Positions 34,460 to 43,515 of a DNA stretch of 64,000 bases are shown here, piece by piece (positions within the stretch are counted from its first letter, which is position 1; each line of letters begins with the position of its first letter). Both the position numbers and the translations under genes were made by a program. The stretch is from CALDTK01 sp045110575 (GTDB lineage: Bacteria; Bacteroidota; Bacteroidia; Chitinophagales; Saprospiraceae): assembly GCA_045110575.1 (NCBI GenBank), contig JBGCGF010000056.1, positions 62,001-126,000 on the forward strand, in the 5' to 3' direction. The notes beneath the pieces are model-generated. The model had not been told where the DNA came from. It saw only the letters and a program-made list of their open reading frames with translations, and did no database searches.

Positions 34460-36079
34460 ATGAGACAATTTCTACTAATTCTGACCTTCGCGGTCAGTAC
34501 GTCTGCTTTTGCGCAGACAAGATATCTGGATGAAGTATTTACTGACGTAATGGTCACGGATACGATACAATTCCAGAAGAACTGGTCTGTTCTTCCGGCT
34601 GTACTTTCAGGTAATCAACTACCGCCTGCACCTACACCTACCTACTTTCAGGCCTATACACCAATTGGTGACACTGAAATGAATCGACCATGCGTGATCC
34701 TCAATACCACTGGATCTTACTTCCCACAGCTAGTAGGTGGTGGCTTGTTCGGTAAGCTTGATGACAGCGTGGTTGTTGAGACTGCTAAGCGCTTCGCACG
34801 CCTTGGTTACACAGCAATCATTTCAGAATATCGTAAAGGATGGAATCCAACAGCCTTAACTGATGTAGACGCAAGAACAGGTTCTTTGCTTATCGCGAGT
34901 CTTCGCGGAGCTCAAGATCTCCGTTCAATCGCACGTTACCTTAGAGGAACGATCGCTAATGACGGAAATCCTTATGGGATAGATGGCAACAAGCTTATGG
35001 TCATGGGTTACGGTACTGGTGGTTACAACGCTTACAACAACAACTTCCTAGACGACGCTTCTGACGTAAACACACTTGCAAAGTTCATTGGAACTAATGG
35101 TCAGCCTTATTACATCCCGCAAGCCTATGGAGATCCAGACGGACTTACTGCAGCTCAGCTTAACATCCCACAAAACACTGGATTCTCTAGCGAAGTCCAG
35201 TTCTCTGTTGGTATCGGTGGAGCAATGGGAGACACTACTTGGGTAGATGCTGACGATTCACCTTGTATTGGATTGCACTCTATTCTTGACCAGAATGCTC
35301 CTTTCGCTGTTGGTGACGTATTTGTACCTGTAGCCAACAACCAACGTCTTTTTGTAATTAATGTGGCAGGACCACGTGCAACGCTTGCTACAGCAAATCG
35401 CCTAGGTGTAAACTCTGTACTTGATGACGCTAACGCTGTTCTTCGTACTTCTGGAGATTTCCTTACACTGCGTTCTGACGCACTTTCTGACGATGTATTT
35501 ACGACTCGTGACCAAGTAGTTACTACTCTTTCTACTGAGAACATGTACCCGTTCGTTACGGATCTAAACCTTAACCTCGCAAACACTTACAACTGGGTAG
35601 ATTCTTTGACGCTGTCCTTTTTCGTAAATGGGTTTAATGCGTTTACAGGTGATACAACGAGCACTGCTACACGTATCGCTCGTGATCGCGTAACTAATCC
35701 GAACATCACTAGTCCTGTGAGAGCTAAATTGGTAATTGATACCATTATGGGATTTGTTGTACCACGTGCATACGTTGCACTCGGAATCGGAACTGCAGCT
35801 GATCTTGAAAATGCATTAGATGTAGTTGATATCTCTCCTGCAGATGTAGACTTCAAAGTCTTCCCGAACCCAACTTCATCGTTCTCTACGATTGAAGTTC
35901 GTGAAGATGTTGAGCTTCAGCTTATCGTTCTTTATGACATGAACGGTCGTCGCTTAAGCCACGCTACGGTTAGCGGAAACCGCTACGGATTTGATGCCAG
36001 TAACTTGCCTTCAGGCATGTACACTCTAATGGTACAAACGAGCGAAGGAGTTCTTTCTGAGCGTATTCTAGTTGACTAA
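34460..36079 (+). CDS. T9SS-exported alpha/beta-hydrolase-like protein lacking the nucleophile Ser
   Basis: A 539-residue secreted protein with signal peptide ending TSAFAQ. A carboxylesterase/dienelactone-hydrolase-like domain follows, with RPCVILNTTGSYFP, RFARLGYTAIISEYRKGW and GAQDLRSIARYLRGT. The strand-turn-helix KLMVMGYGTGGYNAYN is where the nucleophile elbow GxSxG is expected. Here it reads G183-Y-G185-T-G, so the nucleophile position is Gly (codon GGT at 35012). The last 75 residues form a T9SS sorting domain (VFPNPTSSFSTIEV, LYDMNGRRL, LPSGMYTLMVQ). It is coupled to the TonB receptor gene, so it may be a surface binding protein rather than an enzyme. The substitution needs confirmation in homologues. 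Confidence 0.82.
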   Translation: MRQFLLILTFAVSTSAFAQTRYLDEVFTDVMVTDTIQFQKNWSVLPAVLSGNQLPPAPTPTYFQAYTPIGDTEMNRPCVILNTTGSYFPQLVGGGLFGKLDDSVVVETAKRFARLGYTAIISEYRKGWNPTALTDVDARTGSLLIASLRGAQDLRSIARYLRGTIANDGNPYGIDGNKLMVMGYGTGGYNAYNNNFLDDASDVNTLAKFIGTNGQPYYIPQAYGDPDGLTAAQLNIPQNTGFSSEVQFSVGIGGAMGDTTWVDADDSPCIGLHSILDQNAPFAVGDVFVPVANNQRLFVINVAGPRATLATANRLGVNSVLDDANAVLRTSGDFLTLRSDALSDDVFTTRDQVVTTLSTENMYPFVTDLNLNLANTYNWVDSLTLSFFVNGFNAFTGDTTSTATRIARDRVTNPNITSPVRAKLVIDTIMGFVVPRAYVALGIGTAADLENALDVVDISPADVDFKVFPNPTSSFSTIEVREDVELQLIVLYDMNGRRLSHATVSGNRYGFDASNLPSGMYTLMVQTSEGVLSERILVD

Positions 36080-36101
36080 GCTTAGTCGCTTCTAGAAATG
36101 T

Positions 36102-36135
36102 AAAAGCCCACTGGTCGCAAGATCAGTGGGCTTTT
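36102..36135. terminator. bidirectional terminator between convergent genes
   Basis: AAAAGCCCACTG pairs with CAGTGGGCTTTT around a 10-base loop, giving U-tracts on both strands between the convergent 34460 and 36159 genes. Confidence 0.92.
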
Positions 36136-36158
36136 CTCTTTGTAGGAATGATGTAGTA

Positions 36159-37187
36159 CTAAGCCAAACCAGTCAAAAATGCCATCACATCTACCCCATC
36201 AGCATATTCGCTCAACCCTGGACGTTGACCTGTGCCCGGTGCAGAAACCTCAAGGGCACCAACAGAAGCCGCACTTACAATCGCTTGCAGTGCATCTTCC
36301 ATACCGCTTAGGTCAATCGCCACATTTGCGAGATCCTCATACTGCTCATAGTGCAGCGTAGCGAGACGAGAATGCAGTGACGGAGCTTCCAATAGTAAGA
36401 TGCTCCCTGTCCCTAAGAACGCCTCCCTGTTGATCGTAAGCATGGCGTAGTTGTAGTCGAAGTTGTTCTTCCACTTGGTATGATTCGCAAAGCGCTTGTA
36501 CTCATGGAGAATCTCCAAAAGCGGCTCAAATACGTAGCCGCTTGGAACGTAAATCTTCCCTACAGACCGGCACCCAAGTCCGAAGTACGCAAACACATCG
36601 TCTGCCAATCCACGAAGTTCTTCCTCCGTTTCATTGCCGTGAACCACAGCTATACTCGTCCGGTTTCCTCGAATAATATGCGGGACATGCCCGAAGTATT
36701 GCTTGAAGTAGCGAGCAGTGTTGTCTGAGCCAGTTGCAATGACTGCGTGGTAGTCTTTTAGTCTTTCGACAAAACGGGTTTTGCCGACGAAGGAAGGATC
36801 AATTTTCTCTAGCTGCTCTACCAAATGCGGCAGGACATAAGGATCCTTATCACTAAGCTTAACCAATGCAGAAGTACCGGCCACCATTACACTTAGCCAA
36901 TCGTGAAACCCAACCAAGGGGATATTCCCCGCAAGCACAAGTCCAACGCTTTTTGAAGAAACTGTATCGCTGATTGCATAGGCATTCGCCCAGGCCTCCA
37001 AGTTCGAACGATCTAAGTAATCCTCCGAAATGGTGTCCAGCATCCGCCACTGGTTCTCCGTAGTAAACCACCCATTATGATGCGAGCTACGTTGCACGTA
37101 TGCATCAAGTAATTCAGGCTTGCTGCGGATATAGTCGCCAAGTTTGGCTAACGCATCGAGGCGGTTGGAAAGAGCACTGTCAGACAT
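36159..37187 (-). CDS. LuxC-type acyl-CoA reductase
   Basis: A 342-residue member of the LuxC acyl-CoA/acyl-protein reductase family (aldehyde-dehydrogenase superfamily) that forms fatty aldehydes using NADPH. Visible motifs are KSVGLVLAGNIPLVGFHDWL (nucleotide-binding part), SALVKLSDKDPYVLPHL, AVIATGSDNTARYF and RGNRTSIAVVHG. The catalytic cysteine lies in FAYFGLGCRSVGKIYVP. No luciferase genes are nearby, as is usual for the many non-luminous Bacteroidota that carry this gene. Family clear, physiological substrate unknown. Confidence 0.87.
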   Translation of the reverse strand: MSDSALSNRLDALAKLGDYIRSKPELLDAYVQRSSHHNGWFTTENQWRMLDTISEDYLDRSNLEAWANAYAISDTVSSKSVGLVLAGNIPLVGFHDWLSVMVAGTSALVKLSDKDPYVLPHLVEQLEKIDPSFVGKTRFVERLKDYHAVIATGSDNTARYFKQYFGHVPHIIRGNRTSIAVVHGNETEEELRGLADDVFAYFGLGCRSVGKIYVPSGYVFEPLLEILHEYKRFANHTKWKNNFDYNYAMLTINREAFLGTGSILLLEAPSLHSRLATLHYEQYEDLANVAIDLSGMEDALQAIVSAASVGALEVSAPGTGQRPGLSEYADGVDVMAFLTGLA

Positions 37188-37224
37188 GGGTGCAAGGTAG
37201 GGTTAGCGTAGGTCATTTTTGCTC

Positions 37225-37311
37225 GAACCGTCAGATCGAGTCGAAAGAGTAACTGACAGTAAATATTGACACTCACTTCAAATTTGAGTTCAACGGCAGA
37301 TCTGACGGTTC
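37225..37311. repeat. inverted pair of the GAACCGTCAGATC dispersed element
   Basis: GAACCGTCAGATC at 37225-37237 and its complement GATCTGACGGTTC at 37299-37311 frame 61 bp between two minus-strand genes. The right copy with its flanks (37294-37315) matches the unit in the 75-bp tandem array at 8337-8358 at 21 of 22 positions, showing one dispersed family. Confidence 0.8.
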
Positions 37312-37323
37312 ACCGAAAAGTAA

Positions 37324-38388
37324 CTACAACTCATTTATCAAGGCCTCTTTACGAGAGCTCAAATAGTGGCGCCAACGCGTAAGCGCAGCTTCGAAATCAT
37401 CAGGAAGTGGACACTCGAACTTCATAGCGATCCCTGTCGTCGGATGGACGAAACCAAGGGTGCGCGCATGCAAGGCCTGGCGCGGCATCACCTCGAAAGT
37501 GTTCTCTACAAAACGACGGTACTTCGTAAATACCGTGCCTTTGCGGATACGCTCACCACCGTATCGACTGTCGTTAAACAATGGATGACCAAGGTTCTGC
37601 ATGTGCACACGAATTTGGTGCGTACGTCCTGTTTCGAGTTGACACTCGAGAAGGGATACATAATACAAGTCTTCCAACGTACGATAGTGAGTCGTCGCCT
37701 TCTTTCCTTCTTCTGGATCACGCGTCACGGCCATCTTACGACGATCAGCTGTGTCTCTAGCAATACTGCCGTGAATGGTTCCCGCTGCAGGTTCAGGACT
37801 ACCCCACACGAGCGCCACATAGCGACGCTGTACAGAGTGATCAAAAAACTGCTTCGCTAGGTGCGTCATCGCCCATGGGGTTTTGGCGACGACAAGGAGA
37901 CCAGAAGTGTCCTTGTCAATTCGGTGCACTAGCCCAGGTCTATTCTCAGGGTTACCTGCTGCAACTGGAAGATCAACGTCCTGTAGGTAATGCGCTAAAG
38001 CGTTTACCAAAGTCCCTTCGTGGTTTCCGATGCCTGGGTGAACGACCATGCCCGCAGCCTTGTTGATGACCAATACATCGGCATCTTCATAGACAACTTC
38101 CAATGGAATTTCCTGTGGAAGCAAGCCCTTCTCTACGTCAAACTGACGCGGAATCAACAGCTTGATCTCGTCGCCTGGATTCACTTTGTAGTTAGACTTA
38201 ACCATCTCACCATTAACGGTGACGGCACCGGTCTTCACTCCTTCCTGAATACGACTGCGAGAGATACGCATCGTTTTGTCTACCAAAAACCGGTCGATGC
38301 GCACAGGCACTTGCCCTGGATCGACGACAATCACCTTCTCTTCTGTGAAAGGTGCTTCTTGACCTGGGGTTGTTGTTGGATCTGACAT
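37324..38388 (-). CDS. RluD-type 23S rRNA pseudouridine synthase
   Basis: RluA/RluD family pseudouridine synthase that isomerises uridines in large-subunit rRNA. From MSDPTTTPGQEA the N-terminal S4 RNA-binding domain spans RIDRFLVDKTMRISRSRIQ to GDEIKLLIP. The catalytic domain has DVLVINKAAGMVVHPG, RPGLVHRIDKDTSGLLVVAK with the catalytic Asp in HRIDKDT, and QLETGRTHQIRVHM. The ATG at 38388 is preferred over one 11 codons upstream because the conserved S4 region follows it at normal distance. A degenerate GTTTTGGCGA motif lies at 37880. Confidence 0.93.
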   Translation of the reverse strand: MSDPTTTPGQEAPFTEEKVIVVDPGQVPVRIDRFLVDKTMRISRSRIQEGVKTGAVTVNGEMVKSNYKVNPGDEIKLLIPRQFDVEKGLLPQEIPLEVVYEDADVLVINKAAGMVVHPGIGNHEGTLVNALAHYLQDVDLPVAAGNPENRPGLVHRIDKDTSGLLVVAKTPWAMTHLAKQFFDHSVQRRYVALVWGSPEPAAGTIHGSIARDTADRRKMAVTRDPEEGKKATTHYRTLEDLYYVSLLECQLETGRTHQIRVHMQNLGHPLFNDSRYGGERIRKGTVFTKYRRFVENTFEVMPRQALHARTLGFVHPTTGIAMKFECPLPDDFEAALTRWRHYLSSRKEALINEL

Positions 38389-38691
38389 GGCGCGAAGGTA
38401 CTCCGTTGGGGAGAGCTGCAACTAGAGATGTTGTTGGATTTGATTGGAAACTAGACCACTTCTTAGTCTGGAGGCTAGATCGCTCGCTCCTCGCTGCAAG
38501 ATTGCTAATCGGCGATTAGTTGATAGCGGTTGACAAGCCTCTGCAAATTCTGGTTTGCCGTTATGGTGTTATTCCTAAGAACCAGTGGTTCAGCAGGGCT
38601 TCTAGTTGGCGTATTGTAGGATCGTTACTACTGAGCGTCTCGGCATTATCAATTAACAACTACCAATTGACAATTGAGTGCCGCAGGACAC

Positions 38692-39231
38692 CTACGTTTC
38701 TAGAAAGACCGAACTCTCGGGCGTAATCGCTCCTCTTTTTCCCAATTCAATCACCTCAGGCTTTAGAATCCTTCCCTCTTCAATCTGAAAGCGAATCATC
38801 GTTCTCATCAAGTGAAAACCATAGATACCGCAGGCTCCAGGGTTCATGTGTAGGAGGTTGTGCATTTTGTCAGGCATCACTTTTAGGATGTGGGAATGCC
38901 CGCAGATAAACAAGTCAATGCCCGGTTCGCCACGTAAAATGTCCTTGACACGACCGTTGTAGCGCCCTGGATAGCCGCCAATGTGGGTCATAAAAACGCG
39001 CAACCCTTCGACGGTGAAGTCTAGGTTTTCGGGCGCGACTGTGTGCATACTGTACTCGTCGATGTTACCATGAACAATACGTAGCGTTTTCGCAGCAGCA
39101 TCTAGGGTGTCGTAGACCGCAAAATTACCGATGTCGCCAGCATGCCAGACCTCGTCAGCCTCCGCAACGTGTTTCATGATCGCCGAATCCAAATAGGAAT
39201 GCGTATCAGAGAGTAGTAGAATTTTCTTCAT
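38692..39231 (-). CDS. YfcE/MJ0936-type metallophosphoesterase
   Basis: A 179-residue calcineurin-like phosphoesterase. Metal-binding motifs in order are LLSDTHSYLD (DxH), EVWHAGDIGN (GDxx), RIVHGNIDEY (GNxD), MTHIGGYPG (H) and ICGHSHILK (GHTH-type). Likely a cyclic or small phosphodiesterase; substrate unknown. It begins 2 bp after the stop of the MDR oxidoreductase gene, so the two form an operon. Confidence 0.9.
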   Translation of the reverse strand: MKKILLLSDTHSYLDSAIMKHVAEADEVWHAGDIGNFAVYDTLDAAAKTLRIVHGNIDEYSMHTVAPENLDFTVEGLRVFMTHIGGYPGRYNGRVKDILRGEPGIDLFICGHSHILKVMPDKMHNLLHMNPGACGIYGFHLMRTMIRFQIEEGRILKPEVIELGKRGAITPESSVFLET

Positions 39232-39233
39232 CG

Positions 39234-40205
39234 TTACAGCCCTTTCATCGTGACCACGAGTTTGCCCCTTTGCTTGCCCTCGTCCATTCGGTCAAGTGCA
39301 TCTGGCAACTCAGCCAACGGTCGCACACTGTCTACTACGGGGTGGATCTTGTGCTCAGCTACAAAGTCAAGCATCTTGGCAAATTCACTCGGACTGCCCA
39401 TCGTCGAACCTGCAATCGTGATTTGACGCCAGAAGAGAATTTGAGGATTCAGCTTGGGAATGGTACCGCGGGTTCCTCCATAGAAAGCCATTCGTCCGCC
39501 TGGGTTCATGAGTTTGCTGAGTAAGAAAAATCCTTCACCTCCAGCTCCATCGACAACGACATCTAGTCCGCCAGTCATCGCTTTGAGTTCTTTACTCCAG
39601 CCCTCAACCGTGTAGTTCACCCCGCCTTTAGCGCCTAGTGTTTTGGCGAAAACGATCTTCTCTTCACTGCTACTCGAAACGTAAACATCACAACCGAGTG
39701 CCACGGCCAATTGAATGACCATGGTCGCTACTCCACCCCCTGCACCGGTAACTAACACCGTGTCGGAGGTTTTAGCGGAAGCTCTCGTCATCAATGCACG
39801 ATAGCCTGTTAGACCAGCCAATGGAAAAGCCGCGGCTTCTTCATCGGTGAGGTGCGCAGGGCAGTCAAATACATTCTCTGAAGGGATGGCGATATATTCT
39901 GCAAAAGTGCCGTCGTGTGGCATTCCGAGGACTTCGTACTCGTTTGCTTGGACGTCTTCCCGATCACCCCATTTCAAGCCAGGAAGCAGAACAACCCGCC
40001 TACCGTCGATCTCTCCTACCCCATCTGATCCTAAGATCGTAGGCGTCTTAATGGCTGGGTATAATCCTTGTGTGATGTATACATCCCTATGGTTCAAGGC
40101 CGCAGCTTTGATTTTCACGAGGACTTCGCCGTCTTGTAGTTGGGGTAATTCGACTTCCGTCAAAACAGGCTTTTCGCCTACCGCATTGAGCACCATTGCT
40201 TTCAT
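39234..40205 (-). CDS. MDR-family quinone oxidoreductase/zinc-type alcohol dehydrogenase
   Basis: A 323-residue medium-chain dehydrogenase/reductase. The GroES-like N-terminal half has VLVKIKAAALNHRDVYITQG and ILGSDGVGEIDGRRV. The NADP-binding half has AGLTGYRALMTRA and the dinucleotide motif VLVTGAGGGVATMVIQLA. The catalytic zinc cysteines are absent (HRDVY in place of the Cys site), pointing to the zinc-free quinone-oxidoreductase branch. It carries two motif relatives, GTTTTGGCGAAAAC at 39640 and GTTTTAGCGGAAGC at 39769. First gene of a two-gene operon with the phosphoesterase. Confidence 0.88.
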   Translation of the reverse strand: MKAMVLNAVGEKPVLTEVELPQLQDGEVLVKIKAAALNHRDVYITQGLYPAIKTPTILGSDGVGEIDGRRVVLLPGLKWGDREDVQANEYEVLGMPHDGTFAEYIAIPSENVFDCPAHLTDEEAAAFPLAGLTGYRALMTRASAKTSDTVLVTGAGGGVATMVIQLAVALGCDVYVSSSSEEKIVFAKTLGAKGGVNYTVEGWSKELKAMTGGLDVVVDGAGGEGFFLLSKLMNPGGRMAFYGGTRGTIPKLNPQILFWRQITIAGSTMGSPSEFAKMLDFVAEHKIHPVVDSVRPLAELPDALDRMDEGKQRGKLVVTMKGL

Positions 40206-40238
40206 GAAGGCAAGGTAAATACCTAAGCCAGCTTTGTA

Positions 40239-41336
40239 CTATTGAAGCACAACATTGCTAGTAAAGGTCTTCCCAGAAGCGGAATAAACCATCACCGTGT
40301 AAGTGCCGCGCGCTAGGTCTGCGACCTCGATTTTACGGTTTGCCGTAGCCCGTACTTTTTTGCCGTTCACATCATAAAGCTCTGCTCGGACATAGTCCAC
40401 CGCTTCGATGTTCAGTTCACTCGTTGCAGGATTTGGAAAGAGCTTAGGAATTGCGTCACCGCCTGTAGTCGATGTTCCTGTCGGCTCAGAAGAGAATAAA
40501 TAAAGGGTCGGTTCACTTATTGCGGTGCGCTCTCCAGAGAGGTAATATCCTCCGTTTGGAGCTAAACTGACACCTTCAATCTGCGTCGAACCTCCACGGG
40601 TATCTAGGTTATCCTTTGACCAAGAAAACGTAGAAAAGTCGAGCGTTCCATCAACTTCAATTTGAATGATAAAAGGAAGAAAATTCTGATATCCTACCAG
40701 CACGATTCGCTGGTTTGCGGCATCGTATACACCTCCAGTAATTAAGCCTTCGACGGGCAAGCTTGCCAACGGATTCAGCTCCTGATTGCCTTGATCCACT
40801 TTGGACACCGCATAAATCCTTGTATTCCCGTCGCCCCAGTCTTTCGTGAAAATGAGGAGATGATCTTCATACGCAACGAGTGTTTCCGCATCAAAATTCG
40901 TTTGGAAAAGCTGAGAAGTGAAGTTGGTCTGATCGCCGTAAAAGAAGTCAAGTTCAGTCGCTGTTGCATTGCCATTTCCATCTAGAAAATCATCAATTCT
41001 GATCTTATAGATCTCAAGATTGGTGCGCGTACCGTCATTGTTACCAAAATCGCCGATGAATATATGCTCTTCATCTGCGCAAATATCCTCCCAGTCGGTA
41101 GCTGAAGCATCGAGAATAAAGACGTCATCTACTACGCTACCATCGCTAACATTGGTCTCATAAAGCTTGTTAGATCCACCTGAGTCGTTATGCGTAATGA
41201 GGCGTCCATCAATGTACAGAAGACCAGAAGTCTCCTCGATTTCTCCCGATAGCTCGGCAATCGCCGTGAGGGTTTGCCCACTAACGGTGTTTAACAGCAA
41301 CCCAAAAAGGATCACAAAAAGTGGTGTTCGTCTCAT
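40239..41336 (-). CDS. T9SS-exported protein of unknown function
   Basis: From MRRTPLFVILFGLLL this is a 365-residue exported protein with signal peptide ending TVSGQ. The body has SGEIEETSGLLYIDGRLI, THNDSGG, ATDWEDICADEEHIFIGDFG and GGSTQIEGVSLAPNGGYYLSGER, a propeller-like region seen in secreted Bacteroidota proteins. The C-terminal T9SS domain starts at LFPNPATSELNIEA, with RAELYDVNGKKV and ARGTYTVMVYS. An upstream in-frame codon at 41366 would add ten residues before the leader and is less likely. Divergent from the YyaL-type gene. Confidence 0.8.
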   Translation of the reverse strand: MRRTPLFVILFGLLLNTVSGQTLTAIAELSGEIEETSGLLYIDGRLITHNDSGGSNKLYETNVSDGSVVDDVFILDASATDWEDICADEEHIFIGDFGNNDGTRTNLEIYKIRIDDFLDGNGNATATELDFFYGDQTNFTSQLFQTNFDAETLVAYEDHLLIFTKDWGDGNTRIYAVSKVDQGNQELNPLASLPVEGLITGGVYDAANQRIVLVGYQNFLPFIIQIEVDGTLDFSTFSWSKDNLDTRGGSTQIEGVSLAPNGGYYLSGERTAISEPTLYLFSSEPTGTSTTGGDAIPKLFPNPATSELNIEAVDYVRAELYDVNGKKVRATANRKIEVADLARGTYTVMVYSASGKTFTSNVVLQ

Positions 41337-41413
41337 CCTTAGTCCCTTATAACACTGATTTACCAAGATAGACCACTTTTAAACGAGGCGCTTGCAAAAA
41401 GCTACCTTCGATT

Positions 41414-43513
41414 ATGGTCCATTTTCGCCTCCTGGTTTTACTGTCTTTGTTTCTAACCAGCTGCGATGCCCAATCTGATATGCACGAACACACAAACGCA
41501 CTTGCACAGGAGACTTCACCTTACCTTCTTCAGCATGCGCACAATCCTGTAGACTGGCGTCCATGGGGCGAAGAAGCTCTTCAAGTAGCCCAAGCTGATG
41601 ACAAATTGATGATCATCTCCATAGGATATGCAGCCTGTCACTGGTGTCATGTAATGGAACGTGAAAGCTTCGAGGATAGTACCGTTGCTAACGTTATGAA
41701 TGCTGGTTTCGTAACCGTGAAGGTGGACCGAGAAGAGCGTCCTGATGTTGATGATGTCTACATGTCCGCCTGCCACCTGAGCAGCGGAGGCTCTTGTGGC
41801 TGGCCACTTAACGCAATAGCCCTTCCTGACGGGCGACCGATCTGGGCGGGTACATACTTCCCTAAAAAGAAGTGGCTTGAAGTGCTCGACTACTTTACTA
41901 AACTCCAGCAAACAGAGCCTGAGAAGCTAGAAACCTACGCTACTCAACTGGCTAATCAACTTGCAGAAGCAGGAGCTCAGCCGCCCATTCCTCAGCCGCA
42001 GAACTACGACCAAGCCGTTGGAAAGGACAACTTGAAACGTCTGGTTATGCTCGCCGATCCAACCTACGGCGGCATGGGCAGTGCGCCAAAGTTCCCTATG
42101 CCGGTGCTGTATGAGTTCATGCTCGACGAGGCAAATTTATCGGGCAATTTATCGTCGCTCAAGGTGCTTGACAGAGCTCTCCAAAGCATAGCACGAGGCG
42201 GGATTTACGACCAACTGGGAGGAGGTTTCGCCCGCTACTCGGTCGATGCTGCTTGGCATGCACCGCACTTTGAGAAAATGCTCTACGACAATGGGCAACT
42301 CGTCAGCTTGTATGCTCACGCCTTTCGGCAAAACCCAAGTCCAGAATATGAGAAGGTGATTCGGCAAACGCTGGCGTTCGTCCAACGCGAACTCACCAAT
42401 CCTGCAGGTGGTTTTTACTCTAGCCTTGACGCAGATAGCGAAGGAGAAGAAGGCAAATTCTACGTCTGGACGTACGATGAACTCTACGAGTTACTCAGCG
42501 AAAAAGAGCTCGACGTACTCATGGATGTGTATGACATCCGACGCAATGGAAACTGGGAGCACGGCAACAACATCCTTCACCGACAAGGTGACCTCCCAAC
42601 CTTGGCCAAGAAGCGCCGCATGGAGCTCTCTGAATTGAAACGATTCATCGACAAGGCCGAGGTCAAACTCATGGAAGCTCGCGACAAACGTGTTCGCCCA
42701 GGTCTCGACGATAAGGTCCTGGTGAGTTGGAATGGACTTATGATCAAAGGATATGTAGATGCATACCTCGCCCTCGGGGATGAGACCTATCTAAAGACGG
42801 CAATCCGTGAAGCGAAGTACCTGGAGTCGTCTATGCTCCAAGACGATGGTCGCCTCTTACGCACAAGCGCAAAAGGAAAGGCGCACATCAATGCGTTTCT
42901 GGATGACTACGCCAACTTAGCCGATGCATACCTCGCGCTGTACCAGGCGACCTTTGATGAAAAGTGGCTTAAGCTTTCGCAAAAACTCGTCGACTACACG
43001 TTAGTGCACTTCAGCAATCCTAGCGCTTCCCTACTCTATTTCACGTCGGACATTGACCCGCCTTTGGTCGCTCGTCGGGTAGAAGATGCAGACAATGTAA
43101 TTCCTGCATCGAATTCTATGATGGCAGATAACCTTGTACGCCTCGGTACGATCATGGGTCGCGAAGAATACGTGCAACGCGGTAAAGACATGGTGGCATC
43201 AGTGCTTCCTAACCTCGCTGAGCGCCGCCAACCTGCATATTGGTCACGTTGGCTGAGTCTGCACAGTCGATTGGCGCACAAGCGCTATGAAGTAGCTGTT
43301 GTCGGACCGAATGCAAAGGCTGTTCGCCTGCAACTCGCCGAGCAGTTGATTCCTCAGGCAACGTTTATAGGCAGTGAGTCAACTTCTGAACTGGCCCTTC
43401 TTGAAGGAAAATACCAAGAAGGAAAAACACTGATCTACGTGTGCGAAAACCGCGTGTGTCAACTACCAACCGATCAGGTCGATGTTGCTATTAAGCAGCT
43501 TTCAGGAGAATAA
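41414..43513 (+). CDS. YyaL/SSP411-family thioredoxin-fold lipoprotein (DUF255)
   Basis: A 699-residue protein with a lipoprotein leader ending FLTSC (Cys 17). The N-terminal thioredoxin-like DUF255 domain has SPYLLQHAHNPVDWRPWG, ISIGYAACHWCHVMERESF, KVDREERPDVD and GGWPL-like GSCGWPLNAIALPDG. The CHWC pair is the redox site. An (alpha/alpha)6-type region follows, with GGIYDQLGGGFARYSVD, HFEKMLYDNGQLVSLYA and LDDKVLVSWNGLMIKGY. Related to human SPATA20 and YyaL; the reaction is not established. Motif variants lie at 42321 and 42973. Confidence 0.9.
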   Translation: MVHFRLLVLLSLFLTSCDAQSDMHEHTNALAQETSPYLLQHAHNPVDWRPWGEEALQVAQADDKLMIISIGYAACHWCHVMERESFEDSTVANVMNAGFVTVKVDREERPDVDDVYMSACHLSSGGSCGWPLNAIALPDGRPIWAGTYFPKKKWLEVLDYFTKLQQTEPEKLETYATQLANQLAEAGAQPPIPQPQNYDQAVGKDNLKRLVMLADPTYGGMGSAPKFPMPVLYEFMLDEANLSGNLSSLKVLDRALQSIARGGIYDQLGGGFARYSVDAAWHAPHFEKMLYDNGQLVSLYAHAFRQNPSPEYEKVIRQTLAFVQRELTNPAGGFYSSLDADSEGEEGKFYVWTYDELYELLSEKELDVLMDVYDIRRNGNWEHGNNILHRQGDLPTLAKKRRMELSELKRFIDKAEVKLMEARDKRVRPGLDDKVLVSWNGLMIKGYVDAYLALGDETYLKTAIREAKYLESSMLQDDGRLLRTSAKGKAHINAFLDDYANLADAYLALYQATFDEKWLKLSQKLVDYTLVHFSNPSASLLYFTSDIDPPLVARRVEDADNVIPASNSMMADNLVRLGTIMGREEYVQRGKDMVASVLPNLAERRQPAYWSRWLSLHSRLAHKRYEVAVVGPNAKAVRLQLAEQLIPQATFIGSESTSELALLEGKYQEGKTLIYVCENRVCQLPTDQVDVAIKQLSGE

Positions 43514-43515
43514 GT

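Noticed and set aside
36761..36775. GTTTTGTCGAAAGAC as a further hairpin variant of the 14-mer motif
   Set aside because: It has a GAAA loop and complementary stem but three differences from the consensus and encodes an ordinary FVERL stretch; chance is sufficient.
37366..37860. 164-codon plus-strand frame opposite the pseudouridine synthase
   Set aside because: Antisense to a strongly conserved enzyme, with no recognisable domain.
38422..38691. Gene in the gap before the phosphoesterase end
   Set aside because: Contains only a CTAATC-GGC-GATTAG inverted repeat and AATTGACAATT-type repeats; the available frame has no protein-like features.
40140..40175. GTCAAAACAGGCTTTTCGCC as a motif copy
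   Set aside because: The T and GC blocks are in the wrong order relative to the consensus; it is ordinary coding sequence of the MDR gene.
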